The notes under the pieces were generated by a model. It was not told where the DNA came from, searched no databases, and worked only from the letters and a program-made list of their open reading frames with translations. A stretch of 64,000 nt of DNA. Source: Ichthyophis bannanicus. Its lineage: Eukaryota > Chordata > Amphibia > Gymnophiona > Ichthyophiidae. Positions 10,784-21,535 of this stretch are shown one piece after another; within the stretch, counting starts at the first letter, position 1, and each line of letters starts with the position of its first letter. Position numbers and translations under genes: made by a program. Location of the stretch: contig CM066033.1 in the NCBI GenBank assembly GCA_033557465.1, positions 1,241,441,523-1,241,505,522 of the forward strand, read 5' to 3'.

Positions 10784-12330
10784 ATGGCCTTATGTAAAAT
10801 CTTATCACTCACCGTAAAAGGCATTAATGGTCCACTCAAAGGAAAGAAAATCCTTAGCTATCTTAGCCATGAGCATGTTGATTTAGTGTTTCTTCAGGAA
10901 ACGCATTTAAACTCTGCTGAAACACTGAAACTCAATGCTAAGCCTTACATGGTAGCTGCCTATTCTCCCACCGTTTCCAAATGGTACGGGGTAGCCATTC
11001 TGGTTAGGAAGTCTTTGCATGCTACTGTACTTGATATTAGCGCTGACAAGGAGGGTAGATGGGCCCGTGTACACCTTGAGGTTGGAGATAGTGAATTCAC
11101 GTGTATTTGCATTATGCCCCGAATGTGGACAACCCTGCTTACTATGCAAGTATTGCGCAGTTGGCATTGGCCTCTGCCAATGCTCCATTAATACTTGGTG
11201 GCGATTTTACTCAAGTGTTCCCTCAATCTTTTCTCCTCAAACAAGGCGCTCATTGGCTGGAAGATCCAGTACCGAGTAGACCTGTGTGGCTAGATATAGA
11301 AGAAGGGCCTTTGCAAACCGATTCCTCTTACCTTTCTCCCTGGTATGACTCTCCCATCAGACTCCCACTATCCACCAATGCTTTTAGACACTTTAGGTGC
11401 CTTTAATACTCTTATGCAATCTTTAGACTCCCGACTCTGGTCAGTGCAACTTCAGCATCGCCTTCGGAGTACTAGGGTACTCCCGCCATCGGCATTCTCT
11501 ACATAAGGTTGATTGGAGACTTTCCGATCTATCGGTAGTTCACCGGGTGTAGCATCCAATTTTTACTAAACCTTATGTAATGCTATAACTAGAGATACCC
11601 CTATAGCGCAGAAAGTATGGGAGAGAGAATTGCATGTGACTTTGACCTCGGAGCACTGGAGCCTTATCTGGAGTAGAGGGACACGGGTTCCCGATCCGCC
11701 TCACTCACTCAGACCCTCTTCTTTCTAGCCCACCGGTGTTTTTACACTCCTCACAGATTAGACAAATGGAACACTACTCAGGGCAATGGTTGCTGGACAT
11801 GTCCTGCGGCCATTGGTTCACTGTCTCATGTTATGTATGAATATCCCGCACTACAGTATTACTGGCGTCGGATCTGGGGTCGTATTTAGTCTATCTCGCA
11901 CTCTCAAGAGCCCCTTTCTTGGAGGATAGTGGGACTTCGCCCAGTTGCGGGGATCCCCTCTCTCCCAAAAATGGCTTATCTCCTTTCGAACTTTATGCTT
12001 GGCATTGCTATTTCCCTAATTAAGTAATACTGGAAAATTAGCTCCCATCTGAGCCCCAATGAATGGTGGAATCATGCCTATCTTTACAGTAAATATGAAC
12101 AAATACCTTGTCTGCTCGCTTCCCCCGTTCAGACTCCTTCTCATTGGTCTCAATGGAAGATGCTCAATGACTATGTACATTTTGCTAAATGCTCTCATCT
12201 GACTGTCTAACTTTGTATATATCTCTGTCCCATGATCATGCTGTATCGTAGATACTCTTTTGATCGTTTGATGTATAATCACTGTTAATTGGAAGCGCTC
12301 ACATGCTGATATAATCGGGTAGAGAAGAAG
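10784..12330 (+). pseudogene. L1-A ORF2 remnant (endonuclease start and C-terminus)
   Basis: The open part at 10784-11191 encodes the N-terminal apurinic/apyrimidinic-type endonuclease: LSLTVKGINGPLKGKKIL, then FLQETHL with the catalytic Glu. A frame change near 11100 moves to a frame with YAPNVDNPAYYA and LILGGDFTQV (the GDFN-type motif, with N replaced by T). After about 11410 the sequence jumps to material matching the extreme C-terminus of ORF2, including FFLAHRCFYTP and GNGCWTC (a zinc-knuckle-like Cys motif) at about 11730-11890. The RT is absent. In the intact relative ORF2 has about 1,270 codons, so more than half is deleted here. Confidence 0.8.
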
Positions 12331-12501
12331 CATCGGGGTGGGGGGTAATTGGGTTTACTTTTCCTTATTGTATACTTGTTTTGTCTTCTTTGGTGTGTTG
12401 TTTCTTTTGTTTGTTGCAAAATGAAAATAAAAGTTAAAAAAAAAAAAACAAAAGATCCCAATTTACTTCTCACCTAAACCACCCATTAAATCCAAACACT
12501 T

Positions 12502-13636
12502 CTAATGTAAGTTCTTACCCACCAAAAATTGTTCTAATTGCGATACCTCAGTAAATATATATCTATTTCCAGAATAAGTAACAAAACATTTACAAGGGAA
12601 TTTCAAATAAAATAAACCACCCACAGCAAGAACCTTTGATTTCAACTGCAAAAAAGCTTTCCGACGAAGCTGGGTCACCCTAGCGACCTCAGGACACATC
12701 ATTAAAGGACATCCACAAAAAGGGGCATCCTTTTTAGCAAAGTATAACTTTGTAATGGCGACCTTCTCACTCTCAGAAGAAAAGGTGACCAACAAGGTTG
12801 CCCTTCTAGTCACCTTTTCTAAAGAGGTTTCTAAAAATTGAGTTAGATCTAACTCATCTACATTCATCTGCTCACCAGCCTCTCCCTCATCGGCCTTATC
12901 AGCCATGCTCTGAGACAGATAATAGAGGTAATGCAAGACTCATCAAATGTTGAATACAATAGCGTATCACAAATATACTTTTTAAATAACTCAAGTGGAG
13001 AGAGAAGGCGTACCACTCTCAGATTCTTAGCTCTGGACAGGTTTTCCAATTTTTCTATCCTATTTTGAAGCAAAATGCTCTCTTTAAGGTAAGAAGAACT
13101 TACAACCTGAACATTCTCAGCAGACTCCTCCAACTTCCGAATTCTCTCATCCAACACCATTAAGGACTGCCCAAGATTCCGCAAAACATTAGCGGTATCA
13201 TGGGTAAAACTACACAGCTGGGCAAGAGTACCAGAAAGAACACCATCCACCCAATGTACAGCATCAAATACATCTTTTAAAGAAATATCAGTCAAGGCAG
13301 AACTGGACAAAGTTGATGTTGTTTCAATGTATGGCAATGACTCTGAACCTGTCAAAAAGAAGCCCCACCGGAAAAATGGATGGAGACAGAAAACAAACTT
13401 CCATCCCCTGCAAAGGAGTCACCTGAAGAATGAAACTTTCCACCAAAGCTAGGCTGGGGAGGGGGGGGAGGGGTACAAATTCCCCAACTTAAGGAAGCAT
13501 CTGGCGAGGCCACCCTAGCTGCATCCTGTGAAACAGATGGTCCTGGAACAACAGTACTAACCAGATGAGAATGCATGAGGCCTTTCACCACCTGTGACAC
13601 AACCGAACCCCGTCTCTTAACTTTCTGCTTACCCAT
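12502..13636 (-). pseudogene. L1 ORF1-like gene of retroposon copy A
   Basis: Three overlapping minus-strand frames (13352-13636, 12864-13355, 12502-12936) together encode one ORF1-like protein, split by small frameshifts. It starts MGKQKVKRRG, has a Ser/Pro-rich N-terminus, a central coiled-coil-like part (LQNRIEKLENLSRAKNLRVV) and a C-terminal domain (CPEVARVTQLRRKAFLQLKS, then FYLKFPCKCFVTY). The order is that of L1 ORF1p, and the C-terminal RRK...F pattern resembles the L1 C-terminal domain. Copy B (59653-60761) has the same layout. The protein is quite different from ORF1 of the complete L1s here, so it is a separate lineage. Breaks show it is not functional. Confidence 0.7.
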
Positions 13637-13770
13637 TCGCAGTCACAGGAAGGGAACCACTCCCAAATGCTCCCCAGGTGCTCCTAAGGAGCTCTCAAGG
13701 GGCCAATACCTGCCTCTTAAGTCATGCCCCCTTAGGCATGTAACCACGGCCGCATCCCACGGTACCCACT

Positions 13771-14031
13771 GACCTCTTATCCCCGGTCGCTGCAGGAGGG
13801 AGGAGCTATGTTCCGGCCACGTATGGGCAGACGGTAAAACATCCACTCAGCATCTCCCAACGTAAGCAGGCAGTCCAGGGCTAGCATCTCCACCAGCCCC
13901 TAGTACACGCTGACCTCTTATCGACGGTCGCTGCAGGAGGGAGGAGCTATGTTCCGGCCACGTATGAGCAGACGGTAAAACTCCCACTCTGCGTCTCCCG
14001 ACGTAAGCAGGCAATCCAGGGCTAGCGTCTC
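13771..14031 (-). promoter_or_regulatory. Tandem 141-bp 5' monomers of retroposon copy A
   Basis: Two direct copies of a GC-rich unit begin at 13771 and 13912 (period 141 bp), each with GACCTCTTAT, GTCGCTGCAGGAGGGAGGAG and ACGTAAGCAGGCA. The second is slightly truncated. They lie at the 5' end of the minus-strand element. Position and arrangement recall the promoter monomers of mouse L1. Promoter activity is inferred, not shown. Confidence 0.65.
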
Positions 14032-14265
14032 CTATTTTATTTATTTATTTATTTCATTTATTTAACAGTTTTTCTATACCATTTTATCCTTCGGTCAAAG
14101 TGGTTTACATTGAAACAGAATAGTATACAGGGAAGGGAACTTGGAGATTACATTTAGCATTATCTTAAATTAGTACAACTAGGTTTATATTAATGTCATC
14201 AGGTAGTCAAGGGAGGATAAAGTATGTAGGGGGTAGTAAACTTGGGAGGCGTTTATTGTCGTTAA
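14032..14265 (-). mobile_element. 3' end of an L2-type LINE
   Basis: Starts with a (TTTA)n run, the complement of an (AAAT)n tail, then CAGTTTTTCTATACC and AAGTGGTTTACATTG, resembling the non-coding 3' end of the L2 at 19362-19450. The ORF1-only retroposon appears to have inserted into its tail, because similar TTTATTTATTTC runs lie at 8078-8095 and 14041-14055. The right edge is approximate. Confidence 0.5.
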
Positions 14266-14446
14266 TCGGATGGGTACCAGGACTGCCCCAGCTCTGCCCA
14301 CGGACCGCCCCAGCACAAACCAAGTGTGCCAATGCAGACTGTGGAGACTTTCAGCGGCTCCAACCAGTTAGTGCAACTGAAAGTCAGACTCTCCAGGATT
14401 TATGCAGTTTGCATGTCCTGTAAACCACCCTATGAATATCGACCCC

Positions 14447-14854
14447 TATTTTTATAAATGTAGGAGTGCCATTCATTTGCCTAGATTTATGAACCTAATT
14501 TATGAGTCTAGTGATGAAAATCAGTTCTAAGCTCCTAAATTTTTCCTCCACCCTGAATTCACCCCCATTGTCACCCACTTTTATGCTACTAAATTTAGAA
14601 GTTAAGTGAAATTTTGAGCAAAAATTTAGGTACTCAGCACTAGTAAATTTTCAAAAAGGTCAATTTAGGAGCATCACTCTCTAAGTTAGGAGCATAAATT
14701 TTGAAAATCAGCCTCTGAGTCCTTAGTATTTACGTCACAGAAATATTCAAGCTCCACAAAGCAGTTTTATCTCATATGATCATATTGTGGTGAGGAGGAG
14801 GCAGCCCAGCACGAAAATAGAGGAGAAAGAAGAACTTTTTCTTCTGCTCGGGGG
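14447..14854. other. No gene seen; upstream region of the 311-codon ORF
   Basis: AT-rich DNA with several AATTTAG-like repeats (14480-14720). I found no copy of the LTR-like block at 15822-16091 here, although a 5' LTR would be expected upstream if the following ORF belongs to a complete LTR element. Confidence 0.35.
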
Positions 14855-15790
14855 ATGGGTTCACTAGAACACATACATCACAGCAGAATCCCTGAGAGAA
14901 GCCAAGAGGGTAGTGCTAGGCTTAAGCCACTCCCAGACCTCATGACAACCTCAGGCAAGAGTAGGAGGTACAAGTGGGTGGAGTCAGGAAGGGAGTTGCC
15001 CTGCTCAGCGTTTAAGTTTGAGGGAACAAACAAAGTGAGCAGAGGGGACAGAGAGGCAAGGAACTCCAGAAAGGTCAGGAACTCCAGAGAGGCCAGGAAC
15101 TGCAGAGATGCAGGAGAGAGCAAACACAGCAAAACCAGCAACCATGAAAGAAGCAGATACAAAGTGAGCAGCAGCAGAGACAAGAGTAGCCAGCACTGCA
15201 GCCCAGGAAGCTACAGGGAAGGTTCCAGGCAAAGGACCAAACAGACTGGCTACAGGGAGAAAGAGAGAAGGTTGGCTTTAAGGAAGCTAAGGCAAGAGTG
15301 CTTAGACTCACCGGAGGAAGGGTCTATCTGCAGGCAGCAGAAGCCCCAGGAAGGGAAGTGGAGAGCTTACCCTGAGTCACTGTCTAGCTCAGAGACAGAG
15401 GGAGTGCCAAGCCGGAGAAGCCTCAGCCAGGAAGGTGATGCAGCCAGACTCCAAGGTAGGAGAGATAAAGCCATAAAGCCTAAACCCTGTGTTACATGCT
15501 CTGATTCAGAAGAGAGGTTAAAGCCTAGGAAAACCCGGAATAGGAGTAAGGGTTTTGCCAGGGACACTGAACAGGAAGAACCCAGTGAAATCCTACCAAA
15601 GGGAGAAAGGGTCATTCAGTGGCATAGGCTATTTAATCTGCTAAAGAATATTAAGGATAAACTGCCAGAACGCTTACAAGCATTGCCAAGTTACAGCTCA
15701 GTTGAAAGCATGGAAGTAGCAGGCCAAGAAAGTGACCTTACTTCAGTTTGTTCTGAGATGGACTGTAATGTGTGCATGAAGGCTGAGTAA
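14855..15790 (+). CDS. Uncharacterised 311-residue Ser/Arg-rich protein
   Basis: I do not recognise this protein. It is an uninterrupted frame with a good start context (G at -3 and +4). It is hydrophilic and rich in Arg, Ser, Glu and Lys, without a signal peptide or membrane segment. Residues about 65-90 contain three imperfect copies of a seven-residue unit (ARNSRKV, RNSREA, RNCRDA), mirrored by a 21-bp DNA repeat. The C-terminal part is less biased: IQWHRLFNLLKNIKDKLPER, an amphipathic helix candidate, then CSEMDCNVCMK with three Cys. Ten bases after the stop there is a purine tract, then an LTR-like block carrying AATAAA. I infer it is the 3'-most ORF of an LTR-type element, but a single-exon host gene or retrogene is not excluded. 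Confidence 0.5.
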   Translation: MGSLEHIHHSRIPERSQEGSARLKPLPDLMTTSGKSRRYKWVESGRELPCSAFKFEGTNKVSRGDREARNSRKVRNSREARNCRDAGESKHSKTSNHERSRYKVSSSRDKSSQHCSPGSYREGSRQRTKQTGYREKERRLALRKLRQECLDSPEEGSICRQQKPQEGKWRAYPESLSSSETEGVPSRRSLSQEGDAARLQGRRDKAIKPKPCVTCSDSEERLKPRKTRNRSKGFARDTEQEEPSEILPKGERVIQWHRLFNLLKNIKDKLPERLQALPSYSSVESMEVAGQESDLTSVCSEMDCNVCMKAE

Positions 15791-15800
15791 TGGAAGCCTG

Positions 15801-16091
15801 AGAAAGGAAAGAAGTGAAGCTTGTGTAAATATCTTTATTGCAACACTGGTTACAAGTGTTACCTTAAGAGGAGAAGAATAATCCTGTATTTTGCTTTGAC
15901 CTGAATGTGTACATTTGCTTTGAAGATTTTGTCAACCATTTTGACACGGATGCTAATAAAATTCCTGTGTGCTTTAAAACAACCACTCGGTTCATAATCT
16001 CCTTGGCACAACTACAATCCTTGGGAAAGAGGAATTGAGATGGCTTCCTGTCCCTACTAGGCCACCGCCTGGTAGGGGCGCGACCGCCACA
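15801..16091 (+). mobile_element. Polypurine tract plus putative 3' LTR
   Basis: AGAAAGGAAAGAAGTGAAG (15801-15819) is a polypurine tract. The block at 15822-16091 starts TGTG and ends CACA, about 270 bp, and contains the poly(A) signal AATAAA at 15955-15960. This order (PPT, then TG...CA with an internal poly(A) signal) is that of a retroviral-type 3' LTR. No 5' LTR, primer-binding site, gag or pol was found, so the element is partial or non-autonomous if the reading is right. Confidence 0.5.
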
Positions 16092-16434
16092 ATATTTATA
16101 TCAATAGAATATAATTTTCAAAGGCTTGGTTGTCACAACTGAAAAGATAAAAATAATTTTATATGTATATATACAAGAATTTATTACAAAACACCTATTT
16201 CTTTTTTTTTTTATTTTATTTTATTTAAAACCTTTTACTAACAACAAGAACAGTGGGTACATTACAAAATGCAGATGAGGGAGCAGGATACATATTACAT
16301 ATGTTAACATTCTACAATGAACAACTAAATAAATAACCTAAATTAAAGTAAATTAAATTAAATTAAATTAGAGGGCATTCCAATCTAGTCGTGCATCAAA
16401 ACTATCTTATGACAGCAACACTCTTGCGCTGCCA

Positions 16435-19361
16435 TTACGGGTTTTTGGCAGGACAACCAGTACTATCCCATCGGGGGTGTGGAACGCCTGACTTCAAGTA
16501 TTCATTGACAGGCTCCCATTTGATGAGCATCTTAGCCAGGCCTGGGCTTTTCTTCACATAGAATTCCTCGTATAACTTGTGCTGACAAACTAAGTTCCAC
16601 CAGTAATCGCTACTAACTTTCTCAAAGTTCTTCCAATTGAGTAGGATAACCTTGAGGGCTATACTGATCAGGACATCAAAGAGCCGAGATTCCTGTTGAC
16701 CAAGTACGAGGCCAGCCATCGTGGATTTGTATACGATTATCTGATAGGAAACGGGTATTATAAAGCCAAAAATCTTAGATATTCTCCGCATCACATGCTT
16801 CCAAAAGTCCTGGAGATATGTACAATAGTATAGCATGTGAGAGAGCGTCCCCATTTCCACTTTACAGGACCAACATCTATTTCCGGCTTGCGGTGCCCAT
16901 TTCATTATCTTGACGGGAGTCAGGTAAGCTCGATGCGATAGAAAAAACAGTGACTGCGTTAAAGACGCTGCTCTAGATACTCGTGTGAGAGCCCAAAAGG
17001 CGCCCCACTCCTCCTGTTGTGCGTAGTTCCCTTCTTCTTTTGACCAAGCTGTTTGCACGCTGACACACATCTTATTGGAGCCCGTCCGAAACAATTTTAG
17101 AAATTTTGAAAGGATTCGAGAGTCCAGCTGCAGTTCGCAGAATTTTTGGAGCAAGGGCCACCCTGGTTTCAATAGCACAGGAGAGACACCTGCTCTGCTC
17201 AGGCAGTAACGGAGTTGGCACCATTGGAAAAAGCACGTTTTGGGCAGGCCAAATTCAGCAATCAACGCTTCAAATGTTTTGAAAGAGGGGCTGTGCGTGA
17301 GCTGTCCAAGAACCGTAATTCCACAGCTCTCCCATTCCTTCCATAGAAACGGTTTACCTCCTATAACGATACCTCGGTTCAACCAGAGTGGTGTCTGCAA
17401 GGCAAAGTCTTCACCCCCTTCAATATATGATGACACAATCCGACAGGCTTGTTGGGTCGCAGTGATAATCGCATTTCGTCGCGTGTTGACAGTACCAATC
17501 ATCATGCTCATGTCTGGTAAGTCATTCATAGCTGCTTCAACTCGCCGCCAACGTGGGGGTTCTGTACAGTCCCCCTCAACCACCCATTGCACACTTTGTT
17601 TTAACAGGGCTGAAAGGTGCAACCATTCAACATCAGGGAACTGCACCCCACCGTTCTCTTTGGGTAGCTTATGTTTCCACGCAGCTATCCTGGGAACTTT
17701 CGAATTCCAGAGGAAGGATAGTAACATGCGATTCACTGTTTTGTAGAACCCTTGTGGGAAAGGCATGGGGATCATGCCAAGTATGTAGCTAAGTCTCGGG
17801 ACTAATACCATCTTAATCGTCTCCAGCCTTCCCCACCAGGTGAAGTTCAAAGGAGACCACGCATTGGTACAAGAGCTGACTACCTTCTTACAACATTCCA
17901 CTGCGAGGGTTACAGTCTCTGACATTGTACGTCCATATTCTACCCCTAGATATTTGAAAGATGAGTGGGCAAACTGAAAAGGGTAGTCAGTAAACATATC
18001 AGGTCTCACCTTAGAGTTTAGGGGAACGATTATCGTTTTGGTCTGATTAATCTTGTACCCGGAAACTGCTGAGTAGGCGTCAATCAGGTCCATAACAGCA
18101 GGTAGGGAGGCGGGTTGCATAAACAGTATGAGATCGTCTGCATAGGCGGACAATTTGCATGGACCATCCGCTAGGGTAATTCCAGTGAACCGATCATGCT
18201 GCCGAGCTGATATCAATAGCAGCTCTAAGGCGAGGTTAAAGAGCAATGGGGATAGAGGGCACCCTTGTCTGGTGCCTCTTTGTAGCACAAACGCTCCGGA
18301 GGTTTCTGAGTTAGCTGCTATCCGAGCAGTGGGATTGGCATACAGGACCATAACCCTCTTGAGAAAAGCATCTTTGATTCCAAACCATTGAAGTGCCTGG
18401 ACCAGGAAGTTCCATTCCAACCTATCAAAGGCTTTTTCTGCATCCAGCGATAAGCCTATCAGTGGTTCTGAAGTCTTCTCAGCTGCAAGCATCACATGCG
18501 CAAGCAACCTTCCATTATCAGAAGTGGACCTACCGGCCATAAAGCCGCATTGATCTATATGTATTAACGAGCTAAGGACTTTGTTAAGCCGGTTCGCAAG
18601 CAGCTTCGCATATATTTTATAGTCTGCATTAAGTAGTGAGATAGGCCTATAATTCTCAATCTTCTGGGGATCCCGTCCGGGCTTGGGATGGATCACAATG
18701 GTCGCCTCCGCGAAGGCCCCAACTTCCATAGAATCTGGTGCCAATCCACTGTAGTATGTATATAACATGGGAATCAGACGTTGTTGGCATTTTTGATAGA
18801 ACTCAAGGGGAAGGCCATCTGGACCAGATGCTTTACCTGTGGCAAGTTGTCCGATGGCTTGTTGTATCTCACGGAGGGTGAAGTCTTCCTCTAACATACG
18901 CGCCTGGGTGTCAGATAGTTTGGGGCCGACAATACCAGCGATAAATTCCTGAAATTTCTCTGCCTCACAGGTCACCTCAGATGTGTATAGCTTTTCATAG
19001 AATTCTTTGCAGCGTTTTAATATCTGATCATTTTGCAGCAGAGAATTCCCATCTTCATTGTGTAGTGCCGCAATATGAGTCATATTTCTCTTCGCCTTCA
19101 GCAGTTTTGCCAGGAGCGATCCAGCTCGGTTATTTTCGTGGTAGTAGGTGCTTTGCTGCAGCCCGACACAAGCCTGCGCCCGCGCCGAGAGGATAGCATT
19201 ATATTTACTTCGCAGTTTCTGCAACCGTAACAGAATCATGGAATCCTTCCGTTTTGTCAGTAGACGCTCACCCGCTTTTATCTGGTCCTCCAGCTCCAGT
19301 TGTTCTCTCCTTTGGGCTTTGCACTTTTGAATGGAGTAGGTGGTTATGTGCGCCCGAATGG
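16435..19361 (-). CDS. L1-B ORF2, RT and C-terminal part (open)
   Basis: About 975 codons continue without a stop from the L2 junction to the terminator at 16435. The part begins IRAHITTYSIQKCKAQRREQ, a basic linker. The reverse transcriptase follows: ENYRPISLLNADYKIYAKLL, LSLDAEKAFDRLEW (first catalytic Asp), RQGCPLSPLLFN, and AYADDLILF (the catalytic Asp pair, near 18135-18150). A long thumb/connection region leads to the C-terminal Cys motif NRCWSCKVEMGTLSHMLYYC, which matches the zinc-knuckle-like C-x2-C-x7-H-x4-C of L1 ORF2. ORF2p nicks the target and reverse-transcribes L1 RNA in the nucleus. All key residues seen are present; the gene is inactive here only because the L2 separates it from its endonuclease. 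Confidence 0.9.
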
Positions 19362-21529
19362 TTTATTTATTTATTTATTTATTTATTTATTACAGTTTCT
19401 TATATACCGCGCTATTTAGAATCAGCGCGGTTTACATCATAACAAAACGACCATAACGACAAACTGTCAGGTTTTACATTGAACAGGAGTACAAACTTGG
19501 ATAACTGGGTTAACTATATACATAAACTATCTACACTGCAGTGTGAGGGCATTTCTAGATTGGGTCATTTCTTGGAGGGGATATCTAGTTCAGTTGCTGT
19601 CTGGGAAGTATTGGCAGAAAAGGTATGTTTTGAGAGCCTTCCTGAACTGATATAGATTGGTAATGGCTCTAATGTCAGGGGGTAGGGTGTTCCAGCATTT
19701 TGGTACATAAAAACTGAATGCCCTGTTTGTGGTGTTCGTGTTGGACTTTGTTGAAGCCTTTGGTGTTGCTAGCAAGTTTACAGCTGATGTTCTTCTTGCT
19801 CTGTTGGGGGGGACCATGTGGATTAGATTCGTGAGTGAGAGGGATGAGGTGCCTTTGATTGCCTTAAAAGCTAATACAAGGGATTTGAAGGTGATTCTCC
19901 CGTGAATTGGTAGCCAGTGTAGCTGTTTGAGAATAGGAGTCACGTGGTCGTCTCTGGATGCACCGTAGAGGACCCTAGCTGCGGCATTCATGGCCAACTG
20001 TAAGGGGGTTAGTGTGGATTGGGGGAGACCTTGTAGGATGGCATTTGCAAAGTCAAAATGCGGCAGGATCAGCGCTTGATATATGGTACGGAAATCGTCT
20101 GGGTCCAGCAGGGAGCGTAGGTGTTTGAGGGAACGGATTTTGAAGTAGATGGCTTTGACTACGCTGCTTATGTGGCGTCTCATGTCTAGATGTTGGTCCA
20201 GGGTAACTCCCAAATATTTTATTGCATCTTTAGTTTGCAAATCAGCTTCCTTGACACTGACGTGGGATGGGGGCGTAAAGCTGGAGTCTCTGGAGATGAA
20301 AAGGACCTCTGTTTTTTTATGCTGGATACGTAGGTTCTGTGTCTGGAGCCATGTTGAAACTGCATTGAAACAATCTGTGAGTGGGGTCAGGTCCATGTGG
20401 GTTGTGGAGAAAGGCATGTATAAAAGAATGTCATCTGCATATATCATGCAGTTTACGTTGAATGATCTTATGATATTGCAAATGGGCTGCATGTAGATAT
20501 TGAAGAGTAAGGAGGATAATGAGGATCCTTGAGGTACCCCTTGTTTTTGATGGAAGTGGCTAGACTCTTCTGATCCAGACTTCACATATTGCCATCTATC
20601 GTCCAGATAAGACTTGCACCATTTTAGTGCCTTGTTGCAGACACCCTTTTCTTTTAGTCTTCCCAGGAGGATTTCGTGACTCACGGAGTCAAAAGCCGCG
20701 GCGATGTCTAGGAAGATGAGGACAAAACCTTGATGGATGTTGTCAATTCCTGTGATGATATTGTTGATTAGACCAGTGAGTAGTGTCTCAACCCCATGAT
20801 GTTCTCTGAACCCATGTTGGCAGTTATCTAAGGGAGCAACAGAGTCTATGTGATCTTGAATTTGCCGTTGTGCTTCCTTCTCAATTATTTTGGCTAAGAT
20901 GGGGATGCTAGCTATTGGTCGATAGGAGTCCATCCTTTGGGGGTCCAGTTTGGGGTTTTTCAGTAATGGTATAATGGAAGTCTGCTTGAGTGAAGTGGGA
21001 AAATAACCTGTTGTAAAGGAGAGTTTCATTATATTTGCGATGACAGGACTGAGCACATCTCGTAGTTCCTTGATCCAAAAAGCTGGACATGGGTCGGTCT
21101 GTGCAGTGGAGGTGTTGAGTGATGCTATGGTGTTCTCAATACATTTATTGGATGGTGTGGAAAAAAAGTTAAATGGAGAGAGGTCCGCTGGTTCTTGATA
21201 TTGGACTGCTGTGACCTTGTTAGTTTGTACAATCTTGGATTGCAGATAATCAGCGAAATCTTGTGGGTGTATGTTGATGTGTTGCTCGGGTGATGGTTCC
21301 TTTGAGAGGGATTTGACCAAATTGAAGAGGTCACGAGGTTTATTCAATGACCTCTTTAGGGTGTCAGTGTGATATTGTCTCATTCTGATAGAGATTGTTC
21401 CTCGATGTATTGCAAGGTGGGTTAGGTATGCGGTCTGATCTTCCGGTGAGCGTGATCGGCGCCATCGGCGTTCGAGTCTACGTAGTTGCATGAGGGAAGC
21501 GCGTAGGTCAGGAGAGAACCATGGGGCGG
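19362..21529 (-). mobile_element. L2-type LINE (L2-A), 5'-truncated, inside L1 ORF2
   Basis: The 3' end is a (TTTA)n-type tail at 19363-19392 followed by a non-coding end with GCGCGGTTTACAT. The body carries a single open RT frame. The 5' edge lies where L1 coding sequence (EKKIR) switches to L2 coding sequence (KSAPWFSP) at about 21525-21535. The L1 frame resumes on the other side at ATTCGGGCGC, suggesting a very short target duplication (AT[C/T]CG). It is younger than the host L1. Confidence 0.88.
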
Positions 21530-21535
21530 ATTTTC
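19590..21535 (-). CDS. L2 reverse transcriptase, intact but lacking endonuclease
   Basis: About 645 codons from KSAPWFSPDLRASLMQLRRL to the stop after YFPDSN. RT blocks in order: SYRPIASIPILAKIIEK, GFREHHGVETLL, LIFLDIAAAFDSVSHEILL (first catalytic Asp), KQGVPQGSSLSSLLFN and MIYADDILLYMP (catalytic Asp pair, near 20430-20450). Then come IKYLGVTLD and the L2-type C-terminus HITFKSLVLAF and CWNTLPPDIR. Full L2 proteins also have an N-terminal AP-type endonuclease, missing here through 5' truncation. The upstream 27 codons that are also open in this frame belong to the L1 read in another frame, so no true start exists. The uninterrupted frame implies a young copy. Confidence 0.88.

Larger units (their letters stand above)
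9382..12448 (+). mobile_element. L1/Tx1-type LINE (L1-A), internally deleted
   Basis: The element is bounded by a perfect 16-bp target duplication, CAAAAGATCCCAATTT, at 9366-9381 and 12449-12464, and ends in poly(A). It has a 5' UTR of about 125 bp, an intact ORF1, a spacer of about 430 bp and a decayed ORF2 that keeps the endonuclease start and the C-terminal end. Most of the RT region is missing: total length is only 3.07 kb against about 5.5 kb for the relative at 16.2-23.9 kb. The insertion interrupts the 3' UTR of the ORF1-only retroposon, so it is younger than that copy. Confidence 0.9.
8078..14031 (-). mobile_element. ORF1-only L1-like retroposon, copy A (nested)
   Basis: Read on the minus strand: 5' tandem promoter-like monomers (13771-14031), an L1 ORF1-like coding region (12502-13636), a 3' UTR and an A-rich tail (T-rich at 8078-8100). 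There is no ORF2. The 3' UTR is interrupted by an RTE at 8181-9312 and by an L1 at 9382-12448; removing these leaves about 1.74 kb. Copy B at 59444-61216 is 1.77 kb with the same order of parts, so this looks like the unit length of a family rather than random truncation. It recalls mammalian HAL1 (half-L1), but I infer only the analogy. Confidence 0.7.
7853..14446. mobile_element. TIR element (MITE-like) split by nested insertions
   Basis: The two ends carry a perfect 14-bp terminal inverted repeat, GGGGTCGATATTCA at 7853-7866 and TGAATATCGACCCC at 14433-14446. The left half (7853-8077) and right half (about 14266-14446) add to roughly 400 bp. Its left half resembles the reverse complement of 30020-30236, sharing motifs such as AAAGTTAGGACGG, so this is a family present at least twice in the window. 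The flanks share only TAT, so the target duplication is unproven. The interior holds an L2-type 3' end, an ORF1-only retroposon, an RTE and an L1. What superfamily it belongs to is unknown. Confidence 0.6.

Noticed and set aside
17240..18391. Plus-strand frames inside the L1 ORF2
   Set aside because: Antisense shadows of the minus-strand reverse transcriptase gene.
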